64,000 nucleotides of DNA, from positions 4,986,501 to 5,050,500 of the forward strand of contig NZ_CP119967.1 of assembly GCF_029543085.1 (NCBI RefSeq), written 5' to 3'. This document shows positions 42,431 through 53,459 of the stretch, one piece after another. Made by a program: the position numbers and the translations under genes. Within the stretch, counting starts at the first letter, position 1. Every line of letters starts with the position of its first letter. This DNA is from Pseudomonas sp. A34-9. GTDB taxonomy: Bacteria > Pseudomonadota > Gammaproteobacteria > Pseudomonadales > Pseudomonadaceae. The notes beneath the pieces are model-generated. The model was not told the DNA's origin, made no database searches, and saw only the letters and a list, made by a program, of their open reading frames with translations.

Positions 42431-42742
42431 GTTTACCCCCTAACGGCGATTGAATTCATCCAACAGGTGCAGACCCACTCTAGCAAGGCTGTCGACACCC
42501 CGCAGCCCCGATCAGGTGCACACGCTGCGACAAATCGACCGAGGCGATGCCGCTGGCCGGGCTGATTTGAGTAGCTGCAGGCTTTGCTGTTAAATAGACA
42601 GTGTGTCGCCATGCCCCATTTTTCGGGGCGTTGCGCATAGGCTGATGCCGTGAACGTGTCCACCGCCTCTTATTTTGTTCCGAAGCGAACCGTGCGCCTT
42701 CAGCTCTTCCTTGTGAGCCGTCATAAACGTGAGCCAATCAAA
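42431..42742. other. Divergent promoter region, dps / membrane cold-shock gene
   Basis: No gene is supported. TTAAAT at 42590 is a possible -10 for the plus-strand gene. CCCCATTTTTCGGGG at 42613-42628 is a small hairpin without T tract in what would be the plus-strand leader. I see no clear OxyR site. Confidence 0.45.
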
Positions 42743-43345
42743 ATGTTGAAAATCGTCCACCTGCTAATGGGCGCAGCGGCCTTGCTGCTGTCGTTCATAC
42801 CCAGCTTGAAATCCGAAGCCGTTCCTTACCTGCAACAACCCGATGCACTTTACCTGGCCTTTTTCGGCCTGCTGAACCTGGTGATTGCCCCAGTGATTCC
42901 TTTCTGGAACAAAGGCCCTCGTCAGCATCTGCAAAACCTGGTCAGCGCTCTTCTGGTACTGACCGTTGTCCTGCAAACCTTGACCCTGATCGCCCCGATG
43001 CCGGTCATCGCCGGCCAGCCAGCCGTACTGTTCACCCTGGTGATCGCGCTGGTTGCCGTGGTCCTGCACCTGGCCGTCAGCTTCTATCGTTCTTCACCGG
43101 CTGCCGCTCCAACCAGCTATGACATGACCAATCGTGATACCGGTACCGTCAAGTGGTTCAACACCTCCAAAGGCTTCGGCTTTATCTCCCGGGATTCCGG
43201 CGATGATATTTTCGTGCACTTTCGCGCGATCCGTGGCGAAGGCCACCGCGTCCTGGTCGAAGGCCAGCGCGTGGAGTTCTCGGTGATGAACCGCGACAAA
43301 GGCCTGCAGGCCGAGGACGTGATCGCCGCTCTGCCGCGACGCTGA
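42743..43345 (+). CDS. Membrane protein with C-terminal cold-shock domain
   Basis: 200 residues from ATG 42743 ([20 protein letters not shown]); an in-frame ATG at 42650 would add a basic, non-conserved stretch. Four hydrophobic segments (about 3-20, 33-52, 64-83, 88-108) are followed by a full cold-shock domain at about 132-198 with RNP1 KGFGFI and RNP2 DIFVHF. The domain would be tethered to the inner membrane, probably facing the cytoplasm. Synteny matches PA0961, annotated as a probable cold-shock protein (from memory). Function unknown. Confidence 0.9.
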   Translation: MLKIVHLLMGAAALLLSFIPSLKSEAVPYLQQPDALYLAFFGLLNLVIAPVIPFWNKGPRQHLQNLVSALLVLTVVLQTLTLIAPMPVIAGQPAVLFTLVIALVAVVLHLAVSFYRSSPAAAPTSYDMTNRDTGTVKWFNTSKGFGFISRDSGDDIFVHFRAIRGEGHRVLVEGQRVEFSVMNRDKGLQAEDVIAALPRR

Positions 43346-43355
43346 TCCAAGGCAT

Positions 43356-43393
43356 AAAAAAACCGCGAGCAGCGTGCTGTTCGCGGTTTTTTT
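43356..43393. terminator. Two-way terminator between convergent genes
   Basis: AACCGCGA...TCGCGGTT with A-run left and T-run right serves the plus-strand cold-shock-domain gene and the minus-strand slyX. Confidence 0.92.
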
Positions 43394-43415
43394 ACGCCTG
43401 ATGAAAAGTGCCGCC

Positions 43416-43622
43416 TCAGTAGTGCGGCGGTGGCGCCTCATCCTCGAAGGACTCGAACTGGCCGACCATCTCTTCCTGACGCTTGAGCAGCGCCGCCATC
43501 TGCAATTGCAGGCGCTCGACCACGCGCTGCTGGGCCACCAGAACATCGTTCAGCGCCTGAATGGTGTCATCCTGGAACGCCAAGCGGCTTTCCAGATCGG
43601 TAACGCGTTCTTCCAGACTCAT
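43416..43622 (-). CDS. slyX: SlyX family protein
   Basis: 68 residues, nearly all coiled coil: [20 protein letters not shown] (in part 3-22) and [20 protein letters not shown], ending in the Pro-rich PPPHY common in SlyX. Function unknown. Three bases after the HIT gene stop, so co-transcribed. Confidence 0.93.
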   Translation of the reverse strand: MSLEERVTDLESRLAFQDDTIQALNDVLVAQQRVVERLQLQMAALLKRQEEMVGQFESFEDEAPPPHY

Positions 43623-43625
43623 GAC

Positions 43626-44051
43626 TCAGCCCTCCACAAAGGTGAAATGCTCGGTCAGGACCAGTCGCAACCGTTCGCGAATGGCGGCGACCTGCTCGGC
43701 ACTGTAAGGCCTGGCCGGGTGCTTGCCCCAGACCGGCGCGGGCCAGGCTGCGTCATCACGTTTGCGCACAATCACATGCATGTGCATCTGGCTGACGACG
43801 TTACCCAGTGTTGCAACGTTGAGCTTGTCGGCGTCAAACAGATCCTTGAGCAGCTCTGCCAGCGCGGTGGTTTCCTGCCACAGCTGCTGTTGATCGGCGA
43901 CATCCAACTGAAACAACTCGCTGATATCGTCGCGACGCGGCACCAGGATGAACCAAGGGTAGTTGGCGTCATTGGACAGCAGCAGTCGGCAGAGAGGGAA
44001 ATCACCGATGGTCAGCGTGTCCTGTTGAAGTCGTGAATCTAAAGCAAACAC
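43626..44051 (-). CDS. HIT domain protein
   Basis: 141 residues from the GTG at 44051, which has GGGAG 8-12 bases upstream and gives the usual start (V)FALDSRLQQDTLTIGDFPL; the longer frame to 44234 is not conserved. The nucleotide-binding triad motif is QMHMHVIVR (HxHxH-like, about 89-97), with the N-terminal NDANYPWFILVPR. Probable nucleotide hydrolase or transferase; substrate unknown. Confidence 0.9.
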   Translation of the reverse strand: MFALDSRLQQDTLTIGDFPLCRLLLSNDANYPWFILVPRRDDISELFQLDVADQQQLWQETTALAELLKDLFDADKLNVATLGNVVSQMHMHVIVRKRDDAAWPAPVWGKHPARPYSAEQVAAIRERLRLVLTEHFTFVEG

Positions 44052-44935
44052 TGCGCGCACTCCCGGCTGATCTTCATTATTCAGCTTAGCGGCGATCCCT
44101 AGAGACAGCGTACCAAGCGACAGGACGGCAGCATACCTGCGAATGCGCCCGCCTTCACGACGACGGTGTACCCCACCGCCCTGCGAACGCCCCGACATGT
44201 GACATTTGCGAGCACAACGCACCAGCATCGACAATCAACCCGACAAAATGACCGAAAACAGCGGAGACGTTCAGCATCATCGCCCGCGCAAGCTGTATGA
44301 ATTCAGAACAGCTGTAAATTTTTTTGCACCAAAACCGCACAGTGCGTCTACGCTCACTGCGTCGGGCATCCGCCAAATACTCACTGACGGGGTGAACCGG
44401 TAACGTTTTTGGTTGTCACGCGCGCTTTTCGACGTGGCAACACCATAGGAGAAATGGCGTCAAGCATTGAAAAAATCAGGCTTGAAGCCCAGCTTTCACG
44501 AGGTTTTCACAAGCTCAGGCGGGTGTTCAGAAAAATAACCGCAACGAAATTGCGGTTTGTGCACGCTTGTTGCATTCGTACCCATATGGACTATAAGCGC
44601 ACCACTGGAAGTGGATGCCTTAAGCCCCATAAGAACAGTGGCAGGGTTGCCCGATGGAGATTCAAGTGTTTTGCCAGGGACTCTTTTTTACCGATGCAAA
44701 AAGGCCCAGAAACAGCGAGAAAGTTGTCAGTCCGGCTGCGTCGGTACTGTGAATTTGCGACATCCACCACGCCATTTGCGACACCGTCGTAAAGATGCTG
44801 AAAGGTTGGATTAGCAAGTATCGCCAACATTGTCGGCGTGATATAAGTTTGCGCCGACACAAAAAGAAAGAGCCGCCCAGATAATAAAACAGGTGGGACG
44901 GCAGTACTCTTCTAAAACCAAAGGAGCAAATCACG
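44052..44935. other. 884-bp gap between HIT and oprD-like genes; no gene supported
   Basis: Short open frames on both strands here are unlike known families, overlap one another and lack good ribosome sites. An 8-bp perfect inverted repeat TGTCGGCG/CGCCGACA lies at 44831-44859 in the likely porin leader. A+T content is higher than in the flanking genes. It probably holds the porin promoter and a long leader; an unlisted small RNA cannot be excluded. Confidence 0.5.
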
Positions 44936-46294
44936 ATGCGCGTGATGAAGTGGAGCATGATCGCACTGGCAGTTGCTGCAGCCGCCAGTACTCAAGTGGC
45001 TACGGCCGCACCGTTTGTAAGTGACCAGTCTGAAGCCAAAGGTTTTGTTGAAGACGCGAAACTCACCGAGACGTTGAAGAACTACTACTTCAACCGCGAC
45101 AACAAGAACGGCGGTCACGACCAGAAAGACTGGACTCAGGGTTTCCTGGGCAACTTCACCTCCGGGTACACCCAAGGTACCGTTGGTGTTGGTATTGATG
45201 CATTCGGTTACCTGGCCTTGAAACTCGATGGCGGTGACGGTACTTCCGGTTCGGGCAACATGAGCCGTAGCGATACCATCAAAGCCAACGGTTACGCCCG
45301 CGACGTCAATGACAGTCAAGGTAAAGCCGGCGCAGCCATCAAGTTCCGCGTATCCAAAACCGAGTTGAAAGTCGGCGATATGCAGCCAAGCACTGCACCA
45401 GTGTTCGCTGTTGGCGGTTCCCGCATCCTTCCGCAAACGGCCAGTGGCTTCCAGCTGCAAAGCAGCGAAGTCAAAGACCTTGACCTCGAAGCCGGTCACT
45501 TCTACTCGGCCACCAGCCAGGACAAAAACGCCCGTGATGGCGAGTTGTGGGCCACTTACGCCGGCGTCAAGGCTGACTCCATCGACTACTTCGGCGGTAA
45601 GTACGGTATCACTGACAATCTTTCCGCTTCGCTGTATGGCGCCAAGCTGGAAGACATCTGGAACCAGTACTACGCCAACCTGAACTACACCATCCCGATG
45701 GGTGGCGATCAGTCGTTGAACCTGGACGGTAACATCTACCGCACCACCGACACCGGTCGTGCTGAAGCAGGCGAGATCAGCAACACTGCGTTCTCCCTGG
45801 CTGCTGCGTTCTCGTTCCTGAAAGCTCACACCTTCACCCTCGCCTTCCAGAAGGTCAACGGCGATACTCCGTTTGACTACATCGGTGTCGGCGGCCACGG
45901 TCCTTCGAACCGCGGCGGTGACTCGATCTTCCTCGCCAACTCCATCCAGTACTCTGACTTCAACGGTCCTGGCGAGAAATCCGTTCAAGCCCGTTACGAC
46001 CTGAAAATGGCCGAATACGGCGTTCCTGGCCTGAGCTTCATGGTCCGTTACGTCAATGGCTGGAACATCGACGGCACCAACACTCCGACCGTCAGCTCTT
46101 ATACCGGCGCTTACGGCGAAGACGGCAAACATCACGAAACCAACTTTGAAGCCAAGTACGTTGTTCAAAGCGGTCCGGCAAAAGACCTGTCTTTCCGCAT
46201 TCGCCAAGCGTGGCACACTGCTAACGCTGACGAAGGCGAAGGAGATGTCAAAGAGTTCCGCCTGATCACCGAATACCCACTGAACATCTTGTAA
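44936..46294 (+). CDS. OprD family outer-membrane porin
   Basis: 452 residues. Signal peptide to about 25 (VAAAASTQVATA-A), then an 18-strand barrel; N-terminal FVEDAKLTETLKNYYFNRD and C-terminal strand EFRLITEYPLNIL are OprD hallmarks. AGGAG lies 9 bases before the ATG. Specific porin for small carboxylates or basic amino acids. The neighbourhood (HIT, slyX) is that of P. aeruginosa oprD (PA0958), but paralogues are many, so the symbol is left open. Confidence 0.93.
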   Translation: MRVMKWSMIALAVAAAASTQVATAAPFVSDQSEAKGFVEDAKLTETLKNYYFNRDNKNGGHDQKDWTQGFLGNFTSGYTQGTVGVGIDAFGYLALKLDGGDGTSGSGNMSRSDTIKANGYARDVNDSQGKAGAAIKFRVSKTELKVGDMQPSTAPVFAVGGSRILPQTASGFQLQSSEVKDLDLEAGHFYSATSQDKNARDGELWATYAGVKADSIDYFGGKYGITDNLSASLYGAKLEDIWNQYYANLNYTIPMGGDQSLNLDGNIYRTTDTGRAEAGEISNTAFSLAAAFSFLKAHTFTLAFQKVNGDTPFDYIGVGGHGPSNRGGDSIFLANSIQYSDFNGPGEKSVQARYDLKMAEYGVPGLSFMVRYVNGWNIDGTNTPTVSSYTGAYGEDGKHHETNFEAKYVVQSGPAKDLSFRIRQAWHTANADEGEGDVKEFRLITEYPLNIL

Positions 46295-46320
46295 TCGTCA
46301 GTGGTTAGTTTGGAAGCATA

Positions 46321-46352
46321 AAAAAAGGCCCATCTTGCGATGGGCCTTTTTT
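46321..46352 (+). terminator. Terminator of the porin gene
   Basis: AAGGCCCATC-TTGC-GATGGGCCTT followed by TTTT; the A-run on the left may let it act on the minus strand too. Confidence 0.95.
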
Positions 46353-46412
46353 ATTGCCTGTCACTTGCAATAGTTGCCTGACCGACAAGTCAGGCAATTA
46401 ATTAGCAACCTA

Positions 46413-47255
46413 TCATTGTGTTACCGAATCCTGCACCACACGAATCACGCGTTGCGGAAAAGGAATATCAATGCCGGCAGTCTTTAAACGATCACGCGAC
46501 TGTTCGTTAAACATGAACATCACGTCCCAGTAATCTGCAGTTTTAACCCACACACGCAGCGAAACAGTGATCGAACTGTCGCCCAAGGTCGAAATCACGG
46601 CCTGTGGCGCCGGGTCCTGCAGCACGCGTTCATCCTTGGCCAAATCCAGCAACACCTGACGGGCCTTTTGCAGATCGGCCTCGTAATCCACGCCGACATC
46701 AAACACAACCTTGCGAGTCGGCTGACGGTTGGTGTTGGTAATGATGCCGTTCGACAGGTTGCCGTTTGGCACGATGATGGTTTTGTTGTCGCCGGTACGC
46801 AGCACGGTGTGGAAAATCTGAATGCTGTCGACCGTACCCGACACACCTTGCGCTTCGATCCAGTCGCCGATCCGGAACGGACGGAACAGCAGAATCAGCA
46901 CGCCACCGGCGAAGTTCGCCAGGCTGCCCTGCAAGGCCAGACCGATGGCCAGACCGGCAGCACCGATCGCGGCAACGAACGAAGTGGTTTCGACACCGAT
47001 CATCGAAGCGACGCTGACGATCAGCAGCACTTTGAGAATGATGTTCGCCAGGCTGCTGATAAAACCTTGCAGCGCCAGATCGGCGTTACGCAGGGCCAGC
47101 AGACCACCGAGTTTTTGCGTGACCTTGTTGATCAGCCACCAGCCGATGGCCAGGGTAATCACTGCCAGCAGCACGCGGCTGCCGTATTCCATGATCATCG
47201 GGATCCACGCCTGGGATGCCTTGACCAGGTTGTCCACCTCAGCATTCAAATCCAT
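46413..47255 (-). CDS. mscS: Small-conductance mechanosensitive channel, MscS family
   Basis: 280 residues, the length of E. coli MscS. Three membrane helices (about 24-44, 62-84, 90-120); the pore helix is the Gly/Ala-rich AAIGAAGLAIGLALQGSLAN, followed by LLFRPFRIGDWIE of the beta domain. Opens on membrane tension to release solutes. TAGAAC and GGAG precede the ATG on the minus strand. Confidence 0.95.
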   Translation of the reverse strand: MDLNAEVDNLVKASQAWIPMIMEYGSRVLLAVITLAIGWWLINKVTQKLGGLLALRNADLALQGFISSLANIILKVLLIVSVASMIGVETTSFVAAIGAAGLAIGLALQGSLANFAGGVLILLFRPFRIGDWIEAQGVSGTVDSIQIFHTVLRTGDNKTIIVPNGNLSNGIITNTNRQPTRKVVFDVGVDYEADLQKARQVLLDLAKDERVLQDPAPQAVISTLGDSSITVSLRVWVKTADYWDVMFMFNEQSRDRLKTAGIDIPFPQRVIRVVQDSVTQ

Positions 47256-47394
47256 GTTCTATCTCCTGATTTCCGGCTTCCCGGGCTGTAAAAAATCAGC
47301 GGCAGAAAGACCGAACCCACTGGGGCTCAATCGTTTCTGCCGTTGCTTGGGCCTCGGACGCTGAAAACGCCGAGAGGTTCCCCGACCGGAAAGC

Positions 47395-48938
<1,544 letters not shown>

Positions 48939-48983
48939 GCAGCGGCTACGCTGGCCACTTGTTCCTTTGTTGCGATAAACCTG

Positions 48984-51020
48984 ATGCCATTGCGCCAGCG
49001 TCTCGAAAACCTGCCGGTCGGCCAGAAACTGCTGGCCGCCCTGTTGGTGCTGTTGACCACTGTTCTGCTGGTCGCCAACCTGACCTTTATCAGCGCCGCC
49101 TATTACATCTCTCAGGAAAGCATGGCCCCGCAGGCCTTGCAAACTATCGGCCGGCTGATTTCCAACCCGAGCCTGGTCAGCGAAGCCCTGCAATCACCGC
49201 AAAGCGCCGAGCGTCTGCTCAAGGAACTCGACAGTTACTCGCCGCTGCGCGCCGCCGCGCTGTATGACGGCAAGGGCGAACGGCTGGCGCAAGTCCAGCG
49301 TGGCGAGAAGCTCAACCTGCCGGAGCGCTATCGGCACATTGAAGCCTGGCAACTGACTGAATTTCGCAGCAACCAGTTGATCACCCTGCCCCGCCCCGGC
49401 ACCGCGCCGGGCCATCTGTTGCTGGTGGCCAGTAGCGAACTGCCGATGGCGTTCTACACCGGCACCCTGACGGCGAGCCTCGGCATCCTGATTTTCAGCG
49501 TGCTGTTGTGGCTGGTGATTGCCCGGCAGATCAAACGCCTGATCACCCGGCCGATTCATCAACTCGAGGAATTGTCGCGCCAGGTGACCCGCGAGGAGAA
49601 CTACGCCCTGCGCGCTTCGCGCGGCAACCATGACGAAATCGGCAGCCTCGCCGAAGCGTTCAACACCATGCTGTCGCGCATCGAAGCCCGCGAGCAGCAG
49701 CTCAAGCGCGCCCGCGATGACTCGCAAGCCGCTTATGATCAGGCGCAGGGTCTGGCCGAGGAAACCCGCCACACCAACCGCAAGCTGGAACTGGAAGTCC
49801 AGGTGCGCAGCAAGATCGAGAAGAAGCTCACCGGTTTCCAGAACTACCTCAACAGCATCATCGACTCGATGCCCTCGGCGCTGATTGCCCTCGACGAGCA
49901 ACTCTACGTCACCCAGTGGAACCAGGAAGCCAGCGCCCTCTCCGGCACGCGACTCGACGAGGCGCTGAACCAGCCAATTTTCCTTGCCTTCGAACCACTC
50001 AAGCCGTTTCTGCCGCAGCTCAAGCAGACCGTCGAGCAGCACACCGTGGCGAAAATCGAGCGAGTAACCTGGCTCAAAGACGACGAGCCCAAGCATTACG
50101 CGCTGACGTTTTATCCGCTGATGGGCGGTGCCGGGCGTGGCGTGGTGATCCGCATCGATGACATCACCCAGCGTCTGTCGCTGGAAGAAATGATGGTGCA
50201 GTCGGAGAAAATGCTCTCGGTCGGCGGTCTTGCCGCCGGCATGGCCCACGAAATCAACAACCCGCTAGGCGCGATCCTGCACAACGTGCAGAACATCCGG
50301 CGGCGCCTGTCCGCCGATCTGCCGAAGAACCTCGAAACCGCCGAGCAACTGGGCATCGAACTGGACACCGTGAACCGCTACCTGCAGGGCCGGGAAGTGC
50401 CGCAACTGCTCGATGGCATTCAACAGGCCGGCGCCCGCGCGGCGAAAATTGTCACGCACATGCTCAGCTTCAGCCGTCGCAGCACCCGACAAATGGCGCC
50501 GTGCGATCTGCCGGCGCTGATCGATCAAGCCGTGGAAATCGCCGGCAACGACTTCGATCTGGCCATCGGTTTCGACTTCAAGGGGCAAGCGATCATCCGC
50601 CAGTTCGACCCGGCGCTCGGCCCGGTGCCGGGCACTGCCAATGAACTGGAACAGGTGCTGCTCAATCTGCTGAAGAACGCCGCGCAAGCGATCCACCAGC
50701 GCGAAGATAGCCGCGAACCGGGGCGGATAATCCTGCGCACCCGGCTCAATCCGCCCTGGGCCGAAATTCAGGTCGAGGACAATGGCATCGGCATGAGCGA
50801 GAACGTGCGCAAGCGCACCTTCGAGCCGTTCTTCACCACCAAGGAAATCGGCCAGGGCACCGGGCTTGGCTTGTCGGTGTCGTACTTCATCATTACCAAC
50901 AATCACAAAGGGCAGATGGAGGTGCAGTCAGCACCGGGCCAGGGTACGTGTTTCACCTTGCGCCTGCCGCTGACGCAACCGCTGCCCATCGCTGCCGAAA
51001 CCAATCCATTATCGAGGTAA
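48984..51020 (+). CDS. Membrane sensor histidine kinase (HAMP-PAS-HisKA-HATPase)
   Basis: 678 residues. Membrane helices at about 13-37 and 157-178 bound a periplasmic sensor of about 120 residues; then HAMP (about 180-235), a coiled coil, PAS (about 285-395), H-box GMAHEINNPLGAILHN with the phospho-accepting His near residue 420, N-box LLKNAAQAI, G1 DNGIGM and G2 GTGLGLSV. The gene order panE/kinase matches PA4397-PA4398. No response regulator gene lies next to it here, so the partner is elsewhere. Confidence 0.92.
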   Translation: MPLRQRLENLPVGQKLLAALLVLLTTVLLVANLTFISAAYYISQESMAPQALQTIGRLISNPSLVSEALQSPQSAERLLKELDSYSPLRAAALYDGKGERLAQVQRGEKLNLPERYRHIEAWQLTEFRSNQLITLPRPGTAPGHLLLVASSELPMAFYTGTLTASLGILIFSVLLWLVIARQIKRLITRPIHQLEELSRQVTREENYALRASRGNHDEIGSLAEAFNTMLSRIEAREQQLKRARDDSQAAYDQAQGLAEETRHTNRKLELEVQVRSKIEKKLTGFQNYLNSIIDSMPSALIALDEQLYVTQWNQEASALSGTRLDEALNQPIFLAFEPLKPFLPQLKQTVEQHTVAKIERVTWLKDDEPKHYALTFYPLMGGAGRGVVIRIDDITQRLSLEEMMVQSEKMLSVGGLAAGMAHEINNPLGAILHNVQNIRRRLSADLPKNLETAEQLGIELDTVNRYLQGREVPQLLDGIQQAGARAAKIVTHMLSFSRRSTRQMAPCDLPALIDQAVEIAGNDFDLAIGFDFKGQAIIRQFDPALGPVPGTANELEQVLLNLLKNAAQAIHQREDSREPGRIILRTRLNPPWAEIQVEDNGIGMSENVRKRTFEPFFTTKEIGQGTGLGLSVSYFIITNNHKGQMEVQSAPGQGTCFTLRLPLTQPLPIAAETNPLSR

Positions 51021-51023
51021 CCC

Positions 51024-51608
51024 ATGGGCTTTCGCCTGTCGAAAATCTATACCCGCACCGGTGACAAAGGCGAAACCGGCCTGGGCGATGGCCGCCGCGT
51101 CCCCAAGGACCACCCACGCATCGAAGCGATTGGTGAGGTCGATACGCTGAACAGTCAGGTCGGCGTGCTATTGGCCGGGTTGATTGCCGAGCGTGAGGCC
51201 TATCCGGGACTGAATGAACTGATCGAGGTGCTGGCGCCTTGTCAGCATCGGTTGTTCGATCTCGGTGGTGAGCTGGCGATGCCGGAATATCAGGCGTTGA
51301 ACGCGGCGGAAATCGAGCGGCTGGAAACGGCGATCGATGTGTGGAATGAAGAGTTGGGGCCGCTGGAGAATTTCATTTTGCCGGGCGGGTCGATGTTGAT
51401 TGCCCAAGCGCATGTGTGTCGCAGTCTGGCGCGCAGTGCCGAGCGGCGTTGTCAGCATTTGAATGCACTTGAGCCGTTGGCAGGCGTTGGGCTAGCGTAT
51501 ATCAATCGGTTGTCGGATTTGTTGTTTGTCGCGGCGCGCTTGATTGCGCGGCGGCAGGGGGTTGCGGAGATTCTCTGGCAACCGGCGGCCAGGCCCGCAG
51601 AAAAGTAG
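51024..51608 (+). CDS. Cob(I)alamin adenosyltransferase, PduO type
   Basis: 194 residues. ATP-binding N-terminus KIYTRTGDKGETGLGDG (about 7-23), IEAIGEVDTLNSQVG about 34-48, FDLGGELA about 76-83, and the ARSAERRC motif about 134-141. Transfers the adenosyl group of ATP to cobalamin. Four bases after the kinase stop; ordinary housekeeping partner by synteny (PA4399). Confidence 0.93.
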   Translation: MGFRLSKIYTRTGDKGETGLGDGRRVPKDHPRIEAIGEVDTLNSQVGVLLAGLIAEREAYPGLNELIEVLAPCQHRLFDLGGELAMPEYQALNAAEIERLETAIDVWNEELGPLENFILPGGSMLIAQAHVCRSLARSAERRCQHLNALEPLAGVGLAYINRLSDLLFVAARLIARRQGVAEILWQPAARPAEK

Positions 51609-51621
51609 CGTCTGACAGGCC

Positions 51622-51712
51622 GCCTTCGCGAGCAAGCTCGCTCCCACAGTGGATTGCGTTCCTTCAGCTTGAATGCAGTCGAATGTGGGAGCGAGCTTGC
51701 TCGCGAAGAGGC
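51622..51712. repeat. REP-type palindrome, family B (copy 2)
   Basis: GCCTTCGCGAGCAAGCTCGC... at the left and ...GCGAGCTTGCTCGCGAAGAGGC at the right (arms nearly perfect). Lies between the convergent adenosyltransferase and Nudix-ThiE genes. Confidence 0.92.
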
Positions 51713-51721
51713 CAGCAGCCT

Positions 51722-52669
51722 TTACAGTGATTCAGGCCAGAAGGCGCGAATCCCGGCTACACCTTGAGCGCCATGATTCCAGGCCTTCTCCCGCTCCGCC
51801 GGACCAACCCCGCCCAACAGAAACACCGGCTTACTGAAGCCCTCGATCAACGCCTCAGCCTGCTCCCAGCCCAAGGGCTGCGCATCCGGGTGAGTCAAGG
51901 TTGGTTGCACCGGCGACAGCGTGACGAAATCCACGCCCATCTGCTCGGCCAGCGCCAACTCTTCAGCGTTGTGGCATGAAGCCGCCAACCAGCGTTCCGC
52001 CGGCAGCGGGCGCCCGGCCGCCGCATATTTGCGCAGTTGCGCGGCAGTGATGTGCCAGCCGGCAGACGGGAAATCGCCAAGCCATTCGAATGGCCCCTTG
52101 ATCATCAACTGCGCCTTGCCCGCACACAGGCCGGCCGCATCGACCGCCAGGTCGCGATACTTGGGGTCATAACCATTCGGCGCACGCAGCTGAATCAACT
52201 TGATCCCGCCGGCAATCGCCTTCTGGATACCGCGCAGCAACGCCGGGGTTTCCAGGTCCTCAGGGGTGATCAGGTACTCCGCCGGCAGACGCGCTGCTGC
52301 GACGATGGGCTGGTTGGCGGCCGGGAACTCGTAGTTCGCCAGTTCTTTCGCCGTGACCCAGACCAACGGCTGCCCTTCGGCACCGTGGGGTTCACCGGTG
52401 AAGGTCGACACTTCCCAGACATCCAGCAACACCTGTTTGTCGGGGTAATCGTGACGCACTTTGATCAGCGGTCGGGCGGCTCCAACGACGATGCCCAACT
52501 CTTCGTGCAGCTCACGGGCCAGTGCACTTTCGACCGACTCGTCGGCCTCGACCTTACCGCCGGGGAACTCCCACAGACCACCCTGATGCTGGGTGTCGGC
52601 GCGGCGGGCGATGAGGATTTTGCCGCTGTCGTCACGAATGACAGCAGCGGCGACGTGTACACGTTTCAC
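51722..52669 (-). CDS. Nudix hydrolase / thiamine-phosphate-synthase-like fusion
   Basis: 315 residues from the GTG at 52669, which is preceded by GGAGGAG and overlaps the GST stop as GTGA. The N-terminal Nudix domain (about 1-130) has the full box GGKVEADESV...RELHEELGI; MutT-type, so it may clean oxidised dGTP. The C-terminal ThiE-like half (about 140-315; FVTLSPVQPT, LLGGVGP) keeps the barrel but may lack ThiE activity, as usual for this fusion. Synteny matches PA4400. Confidence 0.92.
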   Translation of the reverse strand: MKRVHVAAAVIRDDSGKILIARRADTQHQGGLWEFPGGKVEADESVESALARELHEELGIVVGAARPLIKVRHDYPDKQVLLDVWEVSTFTGEPHGAEGQPLVWVTAKELANYEFPAANQPIVAAARLPAEYLITPEDLETPALLRGIQKAIAGGIKLIQLRAPNGYDPKYRDLAVDAAGLCAGKAQLMIKGPFEWLGDFPSAGWHITAAQLRKYAAAGRPLPAERWLAASCHNAEELALAEQMGVDFVTLSPVQPTLTHPDAQPLGWEQAEALIEGFSKPVFLLGGVGPAEREKAWNHGAQGVAGIRAFWPESL

Positions 52670-53298
52670 GGATTCAACTCCTCCAGTCCAGCCTTTTGCC
52701 ACGCCTTGAAGGCAGGCCATTGGTAGACGGTTTCAACATAGGCTTCATCGGCGGCCGGCAGCTTCACCTGATAAGTGCGCAGACGCACGGCAATCGGCGC
52801 GAAGAAGGCGTCGGCCAGACTCACACGGCCAAACAGGTAGGGGCCGCTTTCGGTGGCAGCGGCACGGCACTCGGCCCACAGCGCGAGCATGCGCTCGATA
52901 TCAACCTTGACCTCCGGCGGAACCGGATTCAGTGGCGCGTCATGGTTGAGGTTGAACGGCATGTGATTGCGCATGGCGAAGAAGCCGCTGTGCATTTGTG
53001 CGCAGGCGGATCGGGCCTGGGCGCGGGCGAATATATCCGTCGGCCAGAGCTGCTCGGACGGGAACTGCTCGGCGAGGTACTCGGCGATGGCCAGCGAGTC
53101 GGCAATGGTCCCGCGTGCGGTTTGCAGTAGCGGCACCTTGGCGGTCGGCGAATGTTTGAGCATCAGTTCGCGGGTGTCGGGCCTGCCGAGTTTGATCAGC
53201 TCTTCGGTGTAGGGCGCACCGGTCAGCTCAACGGCCAGGGCGGCGCGCAGGGACCAGGAGGACAGCAGTTTGTCGCCGATGATCAGGTGCAGGGACAT
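52666..53298 (-). CDS. Glutathione S-transferase family protein
   Basis: 210 residues. N-terminal thioredoxin-like domain (about 1-80; the SSWSLRAALAVELTG stretch holds the active-site serine, with PTAKVPLL and DSLAIAEYL), C-terminal helical domain to the end. Substrate unknown. Coupled with the Nudix-ThiE gene by a 4-base overlap. Confidence 0.9.
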   Translation of the reverse strand: MSLHLIIGDKLLSSWSLRAALAVELTGAPYTEELIKLGRPDTRELMLKHSPTAKVPLLQTARGTIADSLAIAEYLAEQFPSEQLWPTDIFARAQARSACAQMHSGFFAMRNHMPFNLNHDAPLNPVPPEVKVDIERMLALWAECRAAATESGPYLFGRVSLADAFFAPIAVRLRTYQVKLPAADEAYVETVYQWPAFKAWQKAGLEELNP

Positions 53299-53358
53299 AA
53301 ATGTGGCGCCTTTTCGTCAGGAGAATCAGGCCAGAATTCCTGGTGCCTGATGGGTCGT

Positions 53359-53435
53359 CATCGCGAGCAGGCTCACTCCTACAAGGGATCTGTGGCGTTC
53401 ACAAAACTCCTGTAGGAGTGAGCCTGCTCGCGATG
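53359..53435. repeat. REP-type palindrome, family B (copy 3, variant)
   Basis: CATCGCGAGCAGGCTCACTC... and ...GAGTGAGCCTGCTCGCGATG; uses TGTAGGAGTGAGCC rather than GTGGGAGCGAGC. It lies between the GST and argJ genes. Confidence 0.9.
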
Positions 53436-53459
53436 GCATCGACTCGGTCTCAGGTTAGA

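Noticed and set aside
44409..44860. Overlapping plus- and minus-strand frames in the gap before the porin gene
   Set aside because: No conserved motifs, no good ribosome sites and mutual overlap; not supported as genes.
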